Below are positions 44,973-53,535 of a stretch of DNA of 64,000 nt, one piece after another. The position numbers and the translations under genes are program-made. The notes beneath the pieces are model-generated. The model saw only the letters and a list, made by a program, of their open reading frames with translations, did not search any database and was not told where the DNA came from. Within the stretch, counting starts at the first letter, position 1. Each line of letters begins with the position of its first letter. The stretch is from Massilia timonae CCUG 45783 (lineage in GTDB: Bacteria > Pseudomonadota > Gammaproteobacteria > Burkholderiales > Burkholderiaceae_D), in NCBI RefSeq assembly GCF_000315425.1, contig NZ_JH992924.1:1008971-1072970 (forward strand), given 5' to 3'.

Positions 44973-45355
44973 TGACGCATTCGACCCAGCGCGGCCTGGT
45001 CCTGTTCGCTCACGGCGCGCGCGCCGCCAGCTGGGCGGCGCCGTTCGAGCGCCTGCGCGACGCCACGCAGGCGCAGGCGCCCGATTGCGCGGTGACGCTG
45101 GCCTTCCTGGAACTGATGACGCCGAACCTGCCGGACACGGTGGCGGCGATGGTCGCGCGCGGCATCGCGCACGTCACCGTGGTGCCAGTATTCCTGGGGC
45201 AGGGCGGCCACCTGCTGCGCGACCTGCCGGCCCTGTGCGACACCATCCGCGCCGCGCATCCCGGCCTGAACCTGAACGTGGTCGGCGCGATCGGCGAAGA
45301 CCCGGGTGTGCAACGCGCCATGACCGATTATTGCGTGGCGGCGCTCGGCAATTAA
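44972..45355 (+). CDS. CbiX/SirB-like sirohydrochlorin chelatase
   Basis: A 127-residue single-domain class II chelatase: LVLFAHGARAASWAAPFERL with metal-binding His14, VTVVPVFLGQGGHLLRDLP with His80. It would insert iron (or cobalt) into sirohydrochlorin. The start at 44972 overlaps the lptG stop and follows GGAAAGG. Siroheme is the cofactor of the sulfite reductase encoded at 51666, and CobA at 47359 makes the precursor, so a siroheme role is the natural inference; no cobalamin genes are in view. The dehydrogenase step must be encoded elsewhere. Confidence 0.85.
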   Translation: MTHSTQRGLVLFAHGARAASWAAPFERLRDATQAQAPDCAVTLAFLELMTPNLPDTVAAMVARGIAHVTVVPVFLGQGGHLLRDLPALCDTIRAAHPGLNLNVVGAIGEDPGVQRAMTDYCVAALGN

Positions 45356-45390
45356 TATTTGCCTTGTCGGCTTTATGTTCAAATAATATG

Positions 45391-45418
45391 TTGGTTTTAT
45401 GTCATAAGGCCGCATAAT
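45391..45418 (+). promoter_or_regulatory. Possible promoter of the DUF4214 gene
   Basis: TTGGTT (45391-45396) and CATAAT (45413-45418) are 16 bases apart in a locally AT-rich stretch, about 70 bases before the start codon. Confidence 0.4.
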
Positions 45419-45463
45419 ATTTAGTGTCACCCTATCAGGAACAGCTTGCCTGGTGCATGATCG

Positions 45464-45481
45464 CCTGAAGTCTTCTTCAGG
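45464..45481 (+). promoter_or_regulatory. Hairpin overlapping the ribosome binding site of the DUF4214 gene
   Basis: CCTGAAG (45464-45470) pairs with CTTCAGG (45475-45481) around TCTT. The 3' arm contains most of the Shine-Dalgarno AGGA (45479-45482), 7 bases from the ATG at 45490, so the fold should hinder ribosome binding. Confidence 0.5.
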
Positions 45482-45489
45482 ATATCCGC

Positions 45490-47349
45490 ATGAGCACCGA
45501 ACTCGACTACGCACCGGTCGGCATCGTCGACGACCGCGACACGCTGCTGACCACCCTGCACGACGGCGACATCGCCGCCACCTTGCGCGCCATCGACACC
45601 GGTCCGCTGACCGGCGGCCGTTGGGTCATCGATGGCCAGGCGCAGCCCGGCCTGTTCCGCATCGCCTACGATCCCGCGCTCGACACGTCGGCGCGGCTGA
45701 TCGTGGCGAATGCGGCCTTGCTCGAGGAAGGCCGGTCGACCTCGGTGACCGTGCACTACTACGACCACAATCAGCTCGACGCGCGCGGCAATCCCTTGCC
45801 CGACCTCGGCCTCGGCATCGCCGAGACGCTGGTGTATGCGGTGGAGGCGGGACGCACGCAAGACCTGGCCAGCTTGGGCGCCGAGTTCGCGGCGGGCGCG
45901 AACGGCGCCGCGAGCGATCCGGCCATGACCACGCTGGCCGATGGCCGCCTGGTCGCCGTATGGCAGGCGGGCAGCGCCGGTTTGACGGCCCGGATCGGCG
46001 ATGTCGTGTCCGGGATCGGCGGCGCCGCGCGCGAGCCGGCGGTGGCGGCGCTCGCGGACGGCGGCTTCGTGCTCGCCTACGGCGTGGATGGCGGCATCGC
46101 CTACCGCATCGTGGGCGCCGACGGCGGCATCGGAGAAGCGCACAGGCTTGACACCGGCGCGCATGCGGACGCCGCCATGCCCGACCTGGCGTGTTTGCAG
46201 GATGGTTCCTTCACCCTGGCCTGGCGCGAAGGCGGGCAGGTCGCGGTGCGCCAGTTCGAGCCCGATGGCGCGCCGCGCGGCGCCGTCGAGACCTTCGGCG
46301 CGCTCGGCACGGCCTACAGTCCCCAGGTCGTGGCGCACGGCGACGGCTACGCCGTGTCCTGGGGCGAGATCGGCGACGGCAACGTCTACCTGGCGCGCGC
46401 CGGCGCGGCCCCGGTCGCCGTCAATGGCGACGGCATGGCGGCCAGCGCCGGCACCGGCGCGCCGCTGCCCGGCATGACCGCGCTGGCGGACGGCGGCTTC
46501 GTGGTCGCCTGGGACAGCTATGCCAACAACCCCTTCGGCTTCGCCAGCAGCGATATTTTTTTCCAGCGCTACGACGCCGCCGGCCAGCCGGCGGGCGGCA
46601 TCACCCAGGTCAACACCGACTTCAGCATCGGCGGTCGGTTCGACGCCCAGGTGACGGCGCTCGCCGACGGCAGCTTCGTCGTGGCCTGGCAGGCGGGCGA
46701 CTTCGATGGCAACGGGATTGTCGGACGCCGCTTCGACGCCCGGGGCGAGGCGCTCGATGCGCGCGAGTTCGCGATCAACGAGCTGCGCCAGGGCGACCAG
46801 GCCGGCCCGGCGCTGGGCGCGCTGGCGGACGGCGGCTTCGCCGCGGCCTGGGTCGACGCCCAGGCCGATGGCGCTGGACGGATAGAGACCCGGATCGAGA
46901 TGCGGGTGCTGGCCGGCGCCGTGCCGGAGGCGCAGGAGCAGCCGCAGGCGCTCAGGCTCGACATCGACGGCGCCGCCGGACAAGCCTACCGGCTGTACGC
47001 GGCGGCCTTCGACCGCACGCCCGACCCGGCGGGGCTGGGCTACTGGATCGCCGCGATGGACCGGGGCGTGAGCCTGCAGGCGGTCGCCGCCGGATTCACG
47101 GGCAGCCAGGAATTCACCGACCTGTATGGCGCCCACACGAGCGATGCGCAATTCGTCGACCTGCTGTACCAGAACACGCTGCACCGCGCGCCGGATGCGG
47201 CGGGACGCCAGTTCTGGGTCGATGCGATGCAGGCGCATCACGCGCCGCGCGAGGAATTGCTGGTGCAGTTCAGCGAGAGCCCGGAAAACCAGGCGCAGGT
47301 GATCGGGTCGATCCAGGACGGGATCGCGTTCACGCCGTGGGGCGGATAA
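45490..47349 (+). CDS. DUF4214 protein with beta-propeller-like ADGGFVVAW repeats
   Basis: A 619-residue acidic protein. From about residue 130 to 480 it has some seven or eight repeats around an (A/L)ADG(G/S)F(V)(V)AW core (TLADGRLVAVWQAG, ALADGGFVLAYG, ALADGGFVVAWDSY, ALADGSFVVAWQAGDF, ALADGGFAAAWVDA), each 40-60 residues long, which suggests a propeller or stacked beta fold. The C-terminus (about 495-610) is a DUF4214 region with YRLYAAAFDRTPDPAGLGYW and VDLLYQNTLHRAPDAAGRQFW. No signal peptide is present. DUF4214 proteins are often surface or type I secreted proteins, but no transporter is nearby. Function unknown. Confidence 0.8.
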   Translation: MSTELDYAPVGIVDDRDTLLTTLHDGDIAATLRAIDTGPLTGGRWVIDGQAQPGLFRIAYDPALDTSARLIVANAALLEEGRSTSVTVHYYDHNQLDARGNPLPDLGLGIAETLVYAVEAGRTQDLASLGAEFAAGANGAASDPAMTTLADGRLVAVWQAGSAGLTARIGDVVSGIGGAAREPAVAALADGGFVLAYGVDGGIAYRIVGADGGIGEAHRLDTGAHADAAMPDLACLQDGSFTLAWREGGQVAVRQFEPDGAPRGAVETFGALGTAYSPQVVAHGDGYAVSWGEIGDGNVYLARAGAAPVAVNGDGMAASAGTGAPLPGMTALADGGFVVAWDSYANNPFGFASSDIFFQRYDAAGQPAGGITQVNTDFSIGGRFDAQVTALADGSFVVAWQAGDFDGNGIVGRRFDARGEALDAREFAINELRQGDQAGPALGALADGGFAAAWVDAQADGAGRIETRIEMRVLAGAVPEAQEQPQALRLDIDGAAGQAYRLYAAAFDRTPDPAGLGYWIAAMDRGVSLQAVAAGFTGSQEFTDLYGAHTSDAQFVDLLYQNTLHRAPDAAGRQFWVDAMQAHHAPREELLVQFSESPENQAQVIGSIQDGIAFTPWGG

Positions 47350-47358
47350 GGACCGGCG

Positions 47359-48075
47359 TCAGGCCTGGTGTTCGCGTTTGGCGAGCGCCTCGCCCATCAT
47401 CACCAGCACCGGCCCGTGGCCCGGCTCCAGGCCGCGCGCCAGCTCGAGGAGCGTCAGGCGCAGGATGCGCTCGTCGGCGCGGCTGCAGTTTTCCACCACC
47501 ACCACCGGCAGGTCGGGACGCCGGCCCTCGGCCAGCAGGCGCTCGGCGGTGGCGGCGGCTTCGCGCCCGCCCATGTACTGGACCAGGGTGTCGGTTTCGG
47601 GCAATGCAGGATGATCGGGTTCGTCCGGCGCCGTGCTCGAGGTGAAGAAGGCGACGCTGCGCGCCAGGCCGCGCTTGGTCAAAGGCTGCTTGGTCGCTGC
47701 AGCCGCGGCGACGGCGGTGGTGATGCCGGGGACGACCTCGACCTCGATGCCTTCAAGCTCCAGCGCGCGCAATTCCTCGTCGGCGCGCCCGAACAGCATC
47801 GGATCGCCACCCTTCAAGCGCACCACCAGCTCATGTTTTTTCGCGCACTCGACCAGTTGTTCGTTGATCAGGGTCTGCGCCGTCGAGCGCTGGCCGGAGC
47901 GCTTGCCGACCGAGATCTTTTCTGCGCGTGCGCACAACGCCAGCATCTCGGGCGTGACGAGGGCGTCGTACAGCACCACGTCGGCCTCGGCCAGCAGGCG
48001 CGCGCCGCGCACCGTGATGAGGTCAGCCGCGCCGGGACCGGCTCCCACGAGATATACCTTGCCCAGCGCCGCCAT
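47359..48075 (-). CDS. cobA: Uroporphyrinogen-III C-methyltransferase
   Basis: A 238-residue SUMT enzyme: KVYLVGAGPGAADLITVRGARLL, RSGQRSTAQTLINEQLVECA, RLKGGDPMLFGRADEEL and VVPGITTAVAAAAA are the signatures. It methylates uroporphyrinogen III twice to precorrin-2, the branch point to siroheme. It is the last gene of the cys operon, 18 bases after cysN, which supports a siroheme supply role for the sulfite reductase. It lacks the CysG dehydrogenase/chelatase half. Confidence 0.95.
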   Translation of the reverse strand: MAALGKVYLVGAGPGAADLITVRGARLLAEADVVLYDALVTPEMLALCARAEKISVGKRSGQRSTAQTLINEQLVECAKKHELVVRLKGGDPMLFGRADEELRALELEGIEVEVVPGITTAVAAAAATKQPLTKRGLARSVAFFTSSTAPDEPDHPALPETDTLVQYMGGREAAATAERLLAEGRRPDLPVVVVENCSRADERILRLTLLELARGLEPGHGPVLVMMGEALAKREHQA

Positions 48076-48093
48076 ACAGTCCTCTTGTAACGA

Positions 48094-49410
48094 TTACTCT
48101 TCGATGCGGATCATACCCGCTGCGACGGTCTGGTGGGTGACTTCGTCGATCAGGATGAAGGCGCCGGTGGCGCGGATGTCGGCGTAGGCGTCGGCCGCCA
48201 GCGGCTGCTGGACCGTCAACTGCACGCGCGCGATGTCGTTCAGCTTCAGGCCTTCGGCCGGATGGCGCTGTTGCGTGTTCACGTCCAGGATGGTGTCCAG
48301 GCGCGCCACCTTGGCCGCGGTCTGGCGGGTGCCGTGCTTGATCCAGTACTTGCGGCGCAGGTCGAGCGGCTCGTCGGCCATCCAGCACACGTCGGCCGTC
48401 ACTTGCTTGAGCAGGGTCGCCGGTTGCTCGCTGCCGGCCAGCATGTCGCCGCGCGAGACGTCCACGTATTCGTTCAGCACCAGGGTCACCGACTGGCCGG
48501 CCACGGCCGATTCGAGCGAACCATCGAAGGTGACGATCTCTTTCACCGTCGCGCTCTGGTTCGAGGGTTGCACGGTCAGCTTGTCGCCGACCTTGACCAC
48601 GCCCGATTCGATGCGGCCCATATAGCCGCGGAAGTCGTTCGCCTCGTGGCCGTTGTGGCGCGCCACCAGCTGCACCGGGAAGCGGAAGGGCGCGGCGTGC
48701 GACTGGTCATAGACCGACAGCGACTCGAGCAGCTCGATCAGGGTCGGGCCTTCGTACCAGGCGAGTTTTTCCGAACGATCGACGACGTTGTCGCCGGCCA
48801 GCGCCGACAGCGGGATCGCGGTGATGTCCTTCAGGCCCAGCGAAGCGGCGAATTTCTCGTATTCGGCCACGATGCGCTCGTAGACGTTGCGATCGTAGTC
48901 GACCAGGTCCATCTTGTTGAGGGCCACCACCACGTGCTCGATCTGCAGCAGCTTGGCGATGGTCGAATGGCGCTTGGTCTGCGTCAGGAGCTGGACGCTG
49001 CCGTCGTCGCCCAGCTTCACCTTCGACACGTCGATCAGGATGATGACGGCGTCGGCGGTCGAGGCGCCGGTGACCATATTGCGGGTGTATTGCTCGTGGC
49101 CCGGGGTGTCGGCGATGATGAACTTGCGCTTCGGCGTGGCGAAATAACGGTAGGCCACGTCGATCGTGATGCCCTGTTCGCGCTCGGCTTCGAGGCCGTC
49201 GGTCAGCAGCGACAGGTCGATGGTGTCGCCCACGGTGCGCTTGTGCTTGGCGCGCGAGACGGCGGCCAGCTGGTCGGCGAAGATGCCCTTGCTGTCGTAC
49301 AGCAGGCGGCCGATCAGGGTGCTCTTGCCGTCGTCCACCGAGCCGGCGGTGATGAAGCGCAGCAGGGTCGAACCGGCTTGTTGCTTGAGTTGTTCAGTCA
49401 TGGCGTTCAT
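48094..49410 (-). CDS. cysN: Sulfate adenylyltransferase subunit 1, GTPase CysN
   Basis: A 438-residue EF-Tu-like GTPase: G1 GSVDDGKSTL (residues 23-32), G3 DTPGHEQYTRNM, G4 NKMD, followed by two beta-barrel domains. It drives APS formation by CysD through GTP hydrolysis. No APS-kinase (CysC) domain is fused at the C-terminus, which ends at about the expected 430-440 residues. The start at 49410 (MNAMTEQLK) overlaps the cysD stop by one base; a second ATG at 49401 is possible. Confidence 0.95.
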   Translation of the reverse strand: MNAMTEQLKQQAGSTLLRFITAGSVDDGKSTLIGRLLYDSKGIFADQLAAVSRAKHKRTVGDTIDLSLLTDGLEAEREQGITIDVAYRYFATPKRKFIIADTPGHEQYTRNMVTGASTADAVIILIDVSKVKLGDDGSVQLLTQTKRHSTIAKLLQIEHVVVALNKMDLVDYDRNVYERIVAEYEKFAASLGLKDITAIPLSALAGDNVVDRSEKLAWYEGPTLIELLESLSVYDQSHAAPFRFPVQLVARHNGHEANDFRGYMGRIESGVVKVGDKLTVQPSNQSATVKEIVTFDGSLESAVAGQSVTLVLNEYVDVSRGDMLAGSEQPATLLKQVTADVCWMADEPLDLRRKYWIKHGTRQTAAKVARLDTILDVNTQQRHPAEGLKLNDIARVQLTVQQPLAADAYADIRATGAFILIDEVTHQTVAAGMIRIEE

Positions 49411-50345
49411 CAGAAGTATCCTGCTTTCTTGCGTTTTTCCATCGAGGCTTCGGAAGTCTGGTCGTCCATCCGGGTCGCGCCGCGTTCCGTCACTTCGGTG
49501 ACGGCGGTCTCGGCGATGATGCCGGCCACCGTATCCGCACTTGATGCCACCGGGCAGGTGCAGGAGATGTCGCCGACGGTCCGGAAGCGCACGGTGCGGT
49601 TTTCGACGGTTTCGCCTTCGCGCGCCGGGGTGAGCGGGGTCAGCGGCACCAGCAGGCCGTTGCGCGGGATGACGTCGCGCTGGTGGGCGAAATAAATCGA
49701 CGGCAGCGCCAGCTGTTCGCGGGCGATGTACTGCCACACGTCCAGCTCGGTCCAGTTCGAGATCGGGAACACGCGCATGTTCTCGCCCGGGTGCACGCGG
49801 GTGTTATACAGGTCCCACAGCTCGGGACGCTGGGCTTTCGGGTCCCACTGGCCGAACTCGTCGCGGAACGAGAAGATGCGTTCCTTGGCGCGCGCTTTTT
49901 CTTCGTCGCGGCGGGCGCCGCCGATGCAGGCGTCGAAGCCGTGCTCGGCGATGGTCTCCAGCAGCGTGACCGCCTGGGCCGCGTTGCGCGAATCCGTCTG
50001 CGGATTGCGCAGGCGCACGGTGCCGCGCTTGATCGAGTCTTCGACGCTGCCGACGATCAGGCGTTCGCCCAGTTCAGCCGCACGCGCGTCGCGGAAGGCG
50101 ATCACTTCGTCGAAGTTGTGGCCGGTGTCGATGTGCACCAGCGGGAAGGGGAATTTGCCCGGGCGGAAAGCCTTCTCGGCCAGGCGCAGCAGGACAACCG
50201 AGTCCTTGCCGCCCGAGAACAGCAGGGCAGGGTTGCTGCATTCGGCCGCCACTTCGCGCAGGATGTGGATCGCTTCCGATTCCAGCGCGTCCAGGTGGGC
50301 GGCGTTCACGTCGCTCAGTATTACGTTGTCGCTGATAGTTGTCAT
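49410..50345 (-). CDS. cysD: Sulfate adenylyltransferase subunit 2 CysD
   Basis: A 311-residue PP-loop ATP pyrophosphatase: ALLFSGGKDSVVLLRLAEKAF is the PP-loop, with FPLVHIDTGHNFDEVIAFRD after it and RVFPISNWTELDVWQYI near the C-terminal third. It adenylates sulfate to APS together with CysN. It lies between cysH (30 bases upstream) and cysN. Confidence 0.95.
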   Translation of the reverse strand: MTTISDNVILSDVNAAHLDALESEAIHILREVAAECSNPALLFSGGKDSVVLLRLAEKAFRPGKFPFPLVHIDTGHNFDEVIAFRDARAAELGERLIVGSVEDSIKRGTVRLRNPQTDSRNAAQAVTLLETIAEHGFDACIGGARRDEEKARAKERIFSFRDEFGQWDPKAQRPELWDLYNTRVHPGENMRVFPISNWTELDVWQYIAREQLALPSIYFAHQRDVIPRNGLLVPLTPLTPAREGETVENRTVRFRTVGDISCTCPVASSADTVAGIIAETAVTEVTERGATRMDDQTSEASMEKRKKAGYF

Positions 50346-50375
50346 TGCTGTGCCTGTTCTTTTCTCGGTCGTGGC

Positions 50376-51092
50376 TCAAGCAGCCACGGATTTGATGCGA
50401 ATAAGTTTGCCGTCCACCACGTGCAAGCCGCATTCCTTCGATTCCGGGTTTTCCCACCACCAGCGTCCGGCGCGCACGTCCTCGCCCGGCTGGATGGCCC
50501 GGGTGCAGGGCTCGCAGCCGATCGACGGATAGCCGCGGTCGTGCAGGGCGTTGTAGGGCACGTCGTTGCTGCGCAGGTAGTCCCAGACGTTCTGCTCGCT
50601 CCAGTCGGCCAGCGGATTGAACTTCTGCATGCCGTGCGCAGCATCGTCTTCCTGCACCGCCAGCTCGGCGCGCGTGCTCGACTGGGCGCGGCGCTGGCCG
50701 GTGATCCAGGCGCGCTTGCCGGCCAGGGCGCGGCCCAGCGGCTCGACCTTGCGGATGCGGCAGCATTCCTTGCGCATCTCGACGCTGTCGTAGAAGGCGT
50801 TCAGGCCGTGGTCCGCGACGTAGCGCTCCACCGCCTCGGGTTGCGGGCGGTACAGGGCGATATCGTAGTCGTACGCTTCCTTGACGCGCTCGACCATCGA
50901 CAGCGTCTCGGCATGCAGGCGGCCGGTCTCGAGCGAGAAGATCGCGATCGGCAATTTCGCTTTCAGGATCAGGTCGGTCAGCACCATGTCTTCGGCCGCC
51001 AGGCTCGATGCGAACACGGCCGGCGTGAAGTCGCGGGCAATACGGGTCAGTATCGCGTGGGTTTCTTCCACGCGATGATGCAGGTCGCTCAT
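50376..51092 (-). CDS. cysH: Assimilatory adenylylsulfate (APS-type) reductase CysH
   Basis: A 238-residue CysH-family reductase. Cys110-Cys111 (KECCRIRKVEPL) and Cys193/Cys196 (IGCEPCTRAI) are the four iron-sulfur ligands seen in APS reductases and missing from E. coli-type PAPS reductases. The catalytic Cys221 is in the C-terminal ECGLH motif. It reduces APS to sulfite with thioredoxin. Its cofactor type agrees with the lack of an APS kinase gene in this operon. It follows the DUF934 gene by 11 bases. Confidence 0.93.
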   Translation of the reverse strand: MSDLHHRVEETHAILTRIARDFTPAVFASSLAAEDMVLTDLILKAKLPIAIFSLETGRLHAETLSMVERVKEAYDYDIALYRPQPEAVERYVADHGLNAFYDSVEMRKECCRIRKVEPLGRALAGKRAWITGQRRAQSSTRAELAVQEDDAAHGMQKFNPLADWSEQNVWDYLRSNDVPYNALHDRGYPSIGCEPCTRAIQPGEDVRAGRWWWENPESKECGLHVVDGKLIRIKSVAA

Positions 51093-51103
51093 GCTGGAAG
51101 CTC

Positions 51104-51673
51104 CTAGATGCCGGCGCCGACGTCGCGGTGCTCCGCCGGGGTGTCGCGCGAGTGTTCCCGTGAAGCCCGGCGGAACAGCGGGATCGGATTGTCGACCGTC
51201 GCCTGGTAGGTTTCCGAAAACACCGACAGGCCCTTGAGCGCGTCGTGGATGCTGCGGTCTTGCCGGGTGGCGTAGGCGTCGAAGCCGCAGCGCGCCATCT
51301 GGAACAGCTGGTCGCGCAGCACGTCGCCGATCGCGCGCAATTCGCCGGTCCAGCCCAGGCGCTTGCGCAGGTTGTAGGCGATCGAATAGCCGCGGCCATC
51401 GGTAAATTTCGGGAAGTCGATGGCGATCACCTGGAAGCGCTGCAGGTCGTCCTTCAGCACGGCCGCGCTTTCGTCAGGCGCCAGCCACACGCCCAGTTCT
51501 GCACGCTGTGCAAGCGCTTCACGCTGGGCTTGCCACACGGTCAGCGGCACGATGATCTTGCCGGCCGGGACGTCGACGCTGTCGGCGGTTTGTCCCTCGT
51601 CGAGTTTCAGCACGCTCCAGTCGTCATCGACCACTTCGCGACCCTTGATGATCTGTGGGTGTCGGTCAAGCAT
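51104..51673 (-). CDS. DUF934 protein of the sulfite reductase operon
   Basis: A 189-residue protein starting MLDRHPQIIKGREVVDDDWSVL, with the family block DFPKFTDGRGYSIAYNLRKRLGW and GELRAIGDVLRDQLFQMARCGFDAY. DUF934 proteins are encoded beside cysI in many beta- and gammaproteobacteria and are annotated as probable oxidoreductases; the biochemical role is not established, but a part in sulfite reduction is likely. The start overlaps the cysI stop by 8 bases and cysH follows by 11 bases. Confidence 0.88.
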   Translation of the reverse strand: MLDRHPQIIKGREVVDDDWSVLKLDEGQTADSVDVPAGKIIVPLTVWQAQREALAQRAELGVWLAPDESAAVLKDDLQRFQVIAIDFPKFTDGRGYSIAYNLRKRLGWTGELRAIGDVLRDQLFQMARCGFDAYATRQDRSIHDALKGLSVFSETYQATVDNPIPLFRRASREHSRDTPAEHRDVGAGI

Positions 51674-53354
51674 AGTGGTCCTCTCCAACCAGTTCGCCCG
51701 CCGCGATCGGCGTGGCATAGACGTGTTCCTTGAATGGGGCGATCCCCAGGCGTTGCACGGTGTCGACGAAGCGCTCACCCTCGACGCGACAGCGGACATA
51801 GACTTCGAGCAGGCGACCGATGACTTCAGGCATCTGCACCGCCGAGAACGACGGGCCGATGATCTTGCCGATGGCGGATTCGTTGCCCTGGGCGCCGCCG
51901 ATCGACACCTGGTACCACTCGCTGCCGTCCTTGTCGACGCCCAGCACGCCGATATTGCCGACGTGGTGGTGGCCGCAGGCATTGATGCAGCCCGAGATAT
52001 TCAGTTCGATGTCGCCGATATCGTGCTGGAAGTCCAGGTCGTCGAAGCGTTCGGCGATGGCGGCGGCGATCGGGATCGATTTCGCGTTCGCCAGCGAGCA
52101 ATAGTCGCCGCCGGGGCAGGCGATGATGTCGGTCAGCAGGCCGATGTTCGGCGTGGCCATGCCTTTCGACTTGGCCAGCTGCCACACTTCGAACAGCTTG
52201 CTTTGCTCGACGTCGGCCAGCACCAGGTTCTGCTCGTGGGTCACGCGCACCTGGCCGAAGCTGAAGCGGTCGGCCAGCTCGGCCACGAAGTCCATCTGCT
52301 CGGCGGTGGCGTCGCCCGGCGGCACGCCGGTCTTCTTGAGCGACAGCACGACGGCGGCGTAACCCGGCACCTTGTGCGGCTTGACGTTGCGATGGAGCCA
52401 GTTGGCGAAAGCGCGGTTATCAGGTTGCGACGCAGCGACGTCGCTATCGGCCAGCTCGCGGTAGGCATGCGGCTGGAACCACTTGGCCACGCGGTCGAAT
52501 TCTTCCTGGGTGAGCGTCTCGGGGCCATCCTTGAGGTCGGCCCATTCTTGTTCGACCTGGCGCGTGAATTCCTCGACGCCGAGGGCCTTGAGCAGGATCT
52601 TGATGCGGGCCTTGTACTTGTTGTCGCGGCGGCCGTGGGTGTTATACACGCGCATCACGGCTTCGGTATAGGTCAGCAGGTGCTGCCACGGCAGGAATTC
52701 GCGGATCACGCTGCCCAGGATCGGGGTGCGGCCCATGCCGCCGCCGGCCATGAACTTGAAGCCGACTTCGCCGGATTCGCTGCGCACGACGGTCAGGCCG
52801 ATGTCGTGCACGGCGATCGCGGCGCGGTCTTCCAGGGCGCCATTGATGGCGACCTTGAACTTGCGCGGCAAGGCCAGGAATTCGGGGTGGAAGGTGCTCC
52901 ACTGGCGCAGGATCTCGGCGAACGGACGCGGATCGATGATCTCGTCGGCCGCCACACCGGCGTACTCGTCAGTGGTAATGTTGCGGATGCAATTGCCCGA
53001 GGTTTGGATCGCGTGCATTTCGACCGAGGCCAGGTCGGTCAGGATGTCCGGCGTCTGCTCCAGCTCGATCCAGTTGTACTGGATGTTCTGGCGGGTGGTG
53101 AAGTGGCCATAGCCGCGGTCGTACTTGCGGGCGATATGGGCGAACATGCGCACCTGGTCCGACGACAGCAGACCGTACGGCACGGCCACGCGCAGCATGT
53201 AGGCGTGGCGCTGCATGTACAGGCCATTCTGCAGGCGCAGGGGCAGGAATTCTTCTTCCAGCAGCTCGCCGGAGAGGCGCCGGGCGACCTGGTCGCGATA
53301 CTGTGCGATGCGCTCGCGCACGATGAGGTGGTCGTAATGGTCGTAGCGGTACAT
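51666..53354 (-). CDS. cysI: Sulfite reductase hemoprotein CysI (nitrite/sulfite reductase family)
   Basis: A 562-residue siroheme enzyme. The iron-sulfur/siroheme Cys ligands are Cys413 and Cys419 (ACPGGDYCSLA) and Cys456 and Cys460 (SGCINACGHHHVG). The N-terminal half has the RQNIQYNWIELEQ and TSGNCIRN motifs of the family. It reduces sulfite to sulfide with six electrons. No flavoprotein CysJ is encoded here, so the electron donor is probably ferredoxin or another route. It is the first gene of the operon, divergent from cysB. Confidence 0.93.
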   Translation of the reverse strand: MYRYDHYDHLIVRERIAQYRDQVARRLSGELLEEEFLPLRLQNGLYMQRHAYMLRVAVPYGLLSSDQVRMFAHIARKYDRGYGHFTTRQNIQYNWIELEQTPDILTDLASVEMHAIQTSGNCIRNITTDEYAGVAADEIIDPRPFAEILRQWSTFHPEFLALPRKFKVAINGALEDRAAIAVHDIGLTVVRSESGEVGFKFMAGGGMGRTPILGSVIREFLPWQHLLTYTEAVMRVYNTHGRRDNKYKARIKILLKALGVEEFTRQVEQEWADLKDGPETLTQEEFDRVAKWFQPHAYRELADSDVAASQPDNRAFANWLHRNVKPHKVPGYAAVVLSLKKTGVPPGDATAEQMDFVAELADRFSFGQVRVTHEQNLVLADVEQSKLFEVWQLAKSKGMATPNIGLLTDIIACPGGDYCSLANAKSIPIAAAIAERFDDLDFQHDIGDIELNISGCINACGHHHVGNIGVLGVDKDGSEWYQVSIGGAQGNESAIGKIIGPSFSAVQMPEVIGRLLEVYVRCRVEGERFVDTVQRLGIAPFKEHVYATPIAAGELVGEDHYA

Positions 53355-53535
53355 TAGCGGGGTCCGTATGGAGAGGCGGATGGTGTTCGCCCATTAAATA
53401 ATGTCCCGATGATACGGAGCTAAGCTTATATTCCAAACTACGGATAATTTATTTGCTTATATACGTAACCCGAATAAGCATCTTAGAATGTCGTTCGCAG
53501 CAGCTTGATGTCCTTTACACAACAATAATTATCAA
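53355..53535. promoter_or_regulatory. Divergent cysI / cysB control region
   Basis: This AT-rich region contains a direct repeat GCTTATAT at 53424-53431 and 53455-53462 (31 bases apart) and an inverted repeat TGCTTAT (53454-53460) / ATAAGCA (53474-53480). Such sites suit a LysR-type regulator such as CysB. No single clear -35/-10 pair stands out. Confidence 0.5.
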
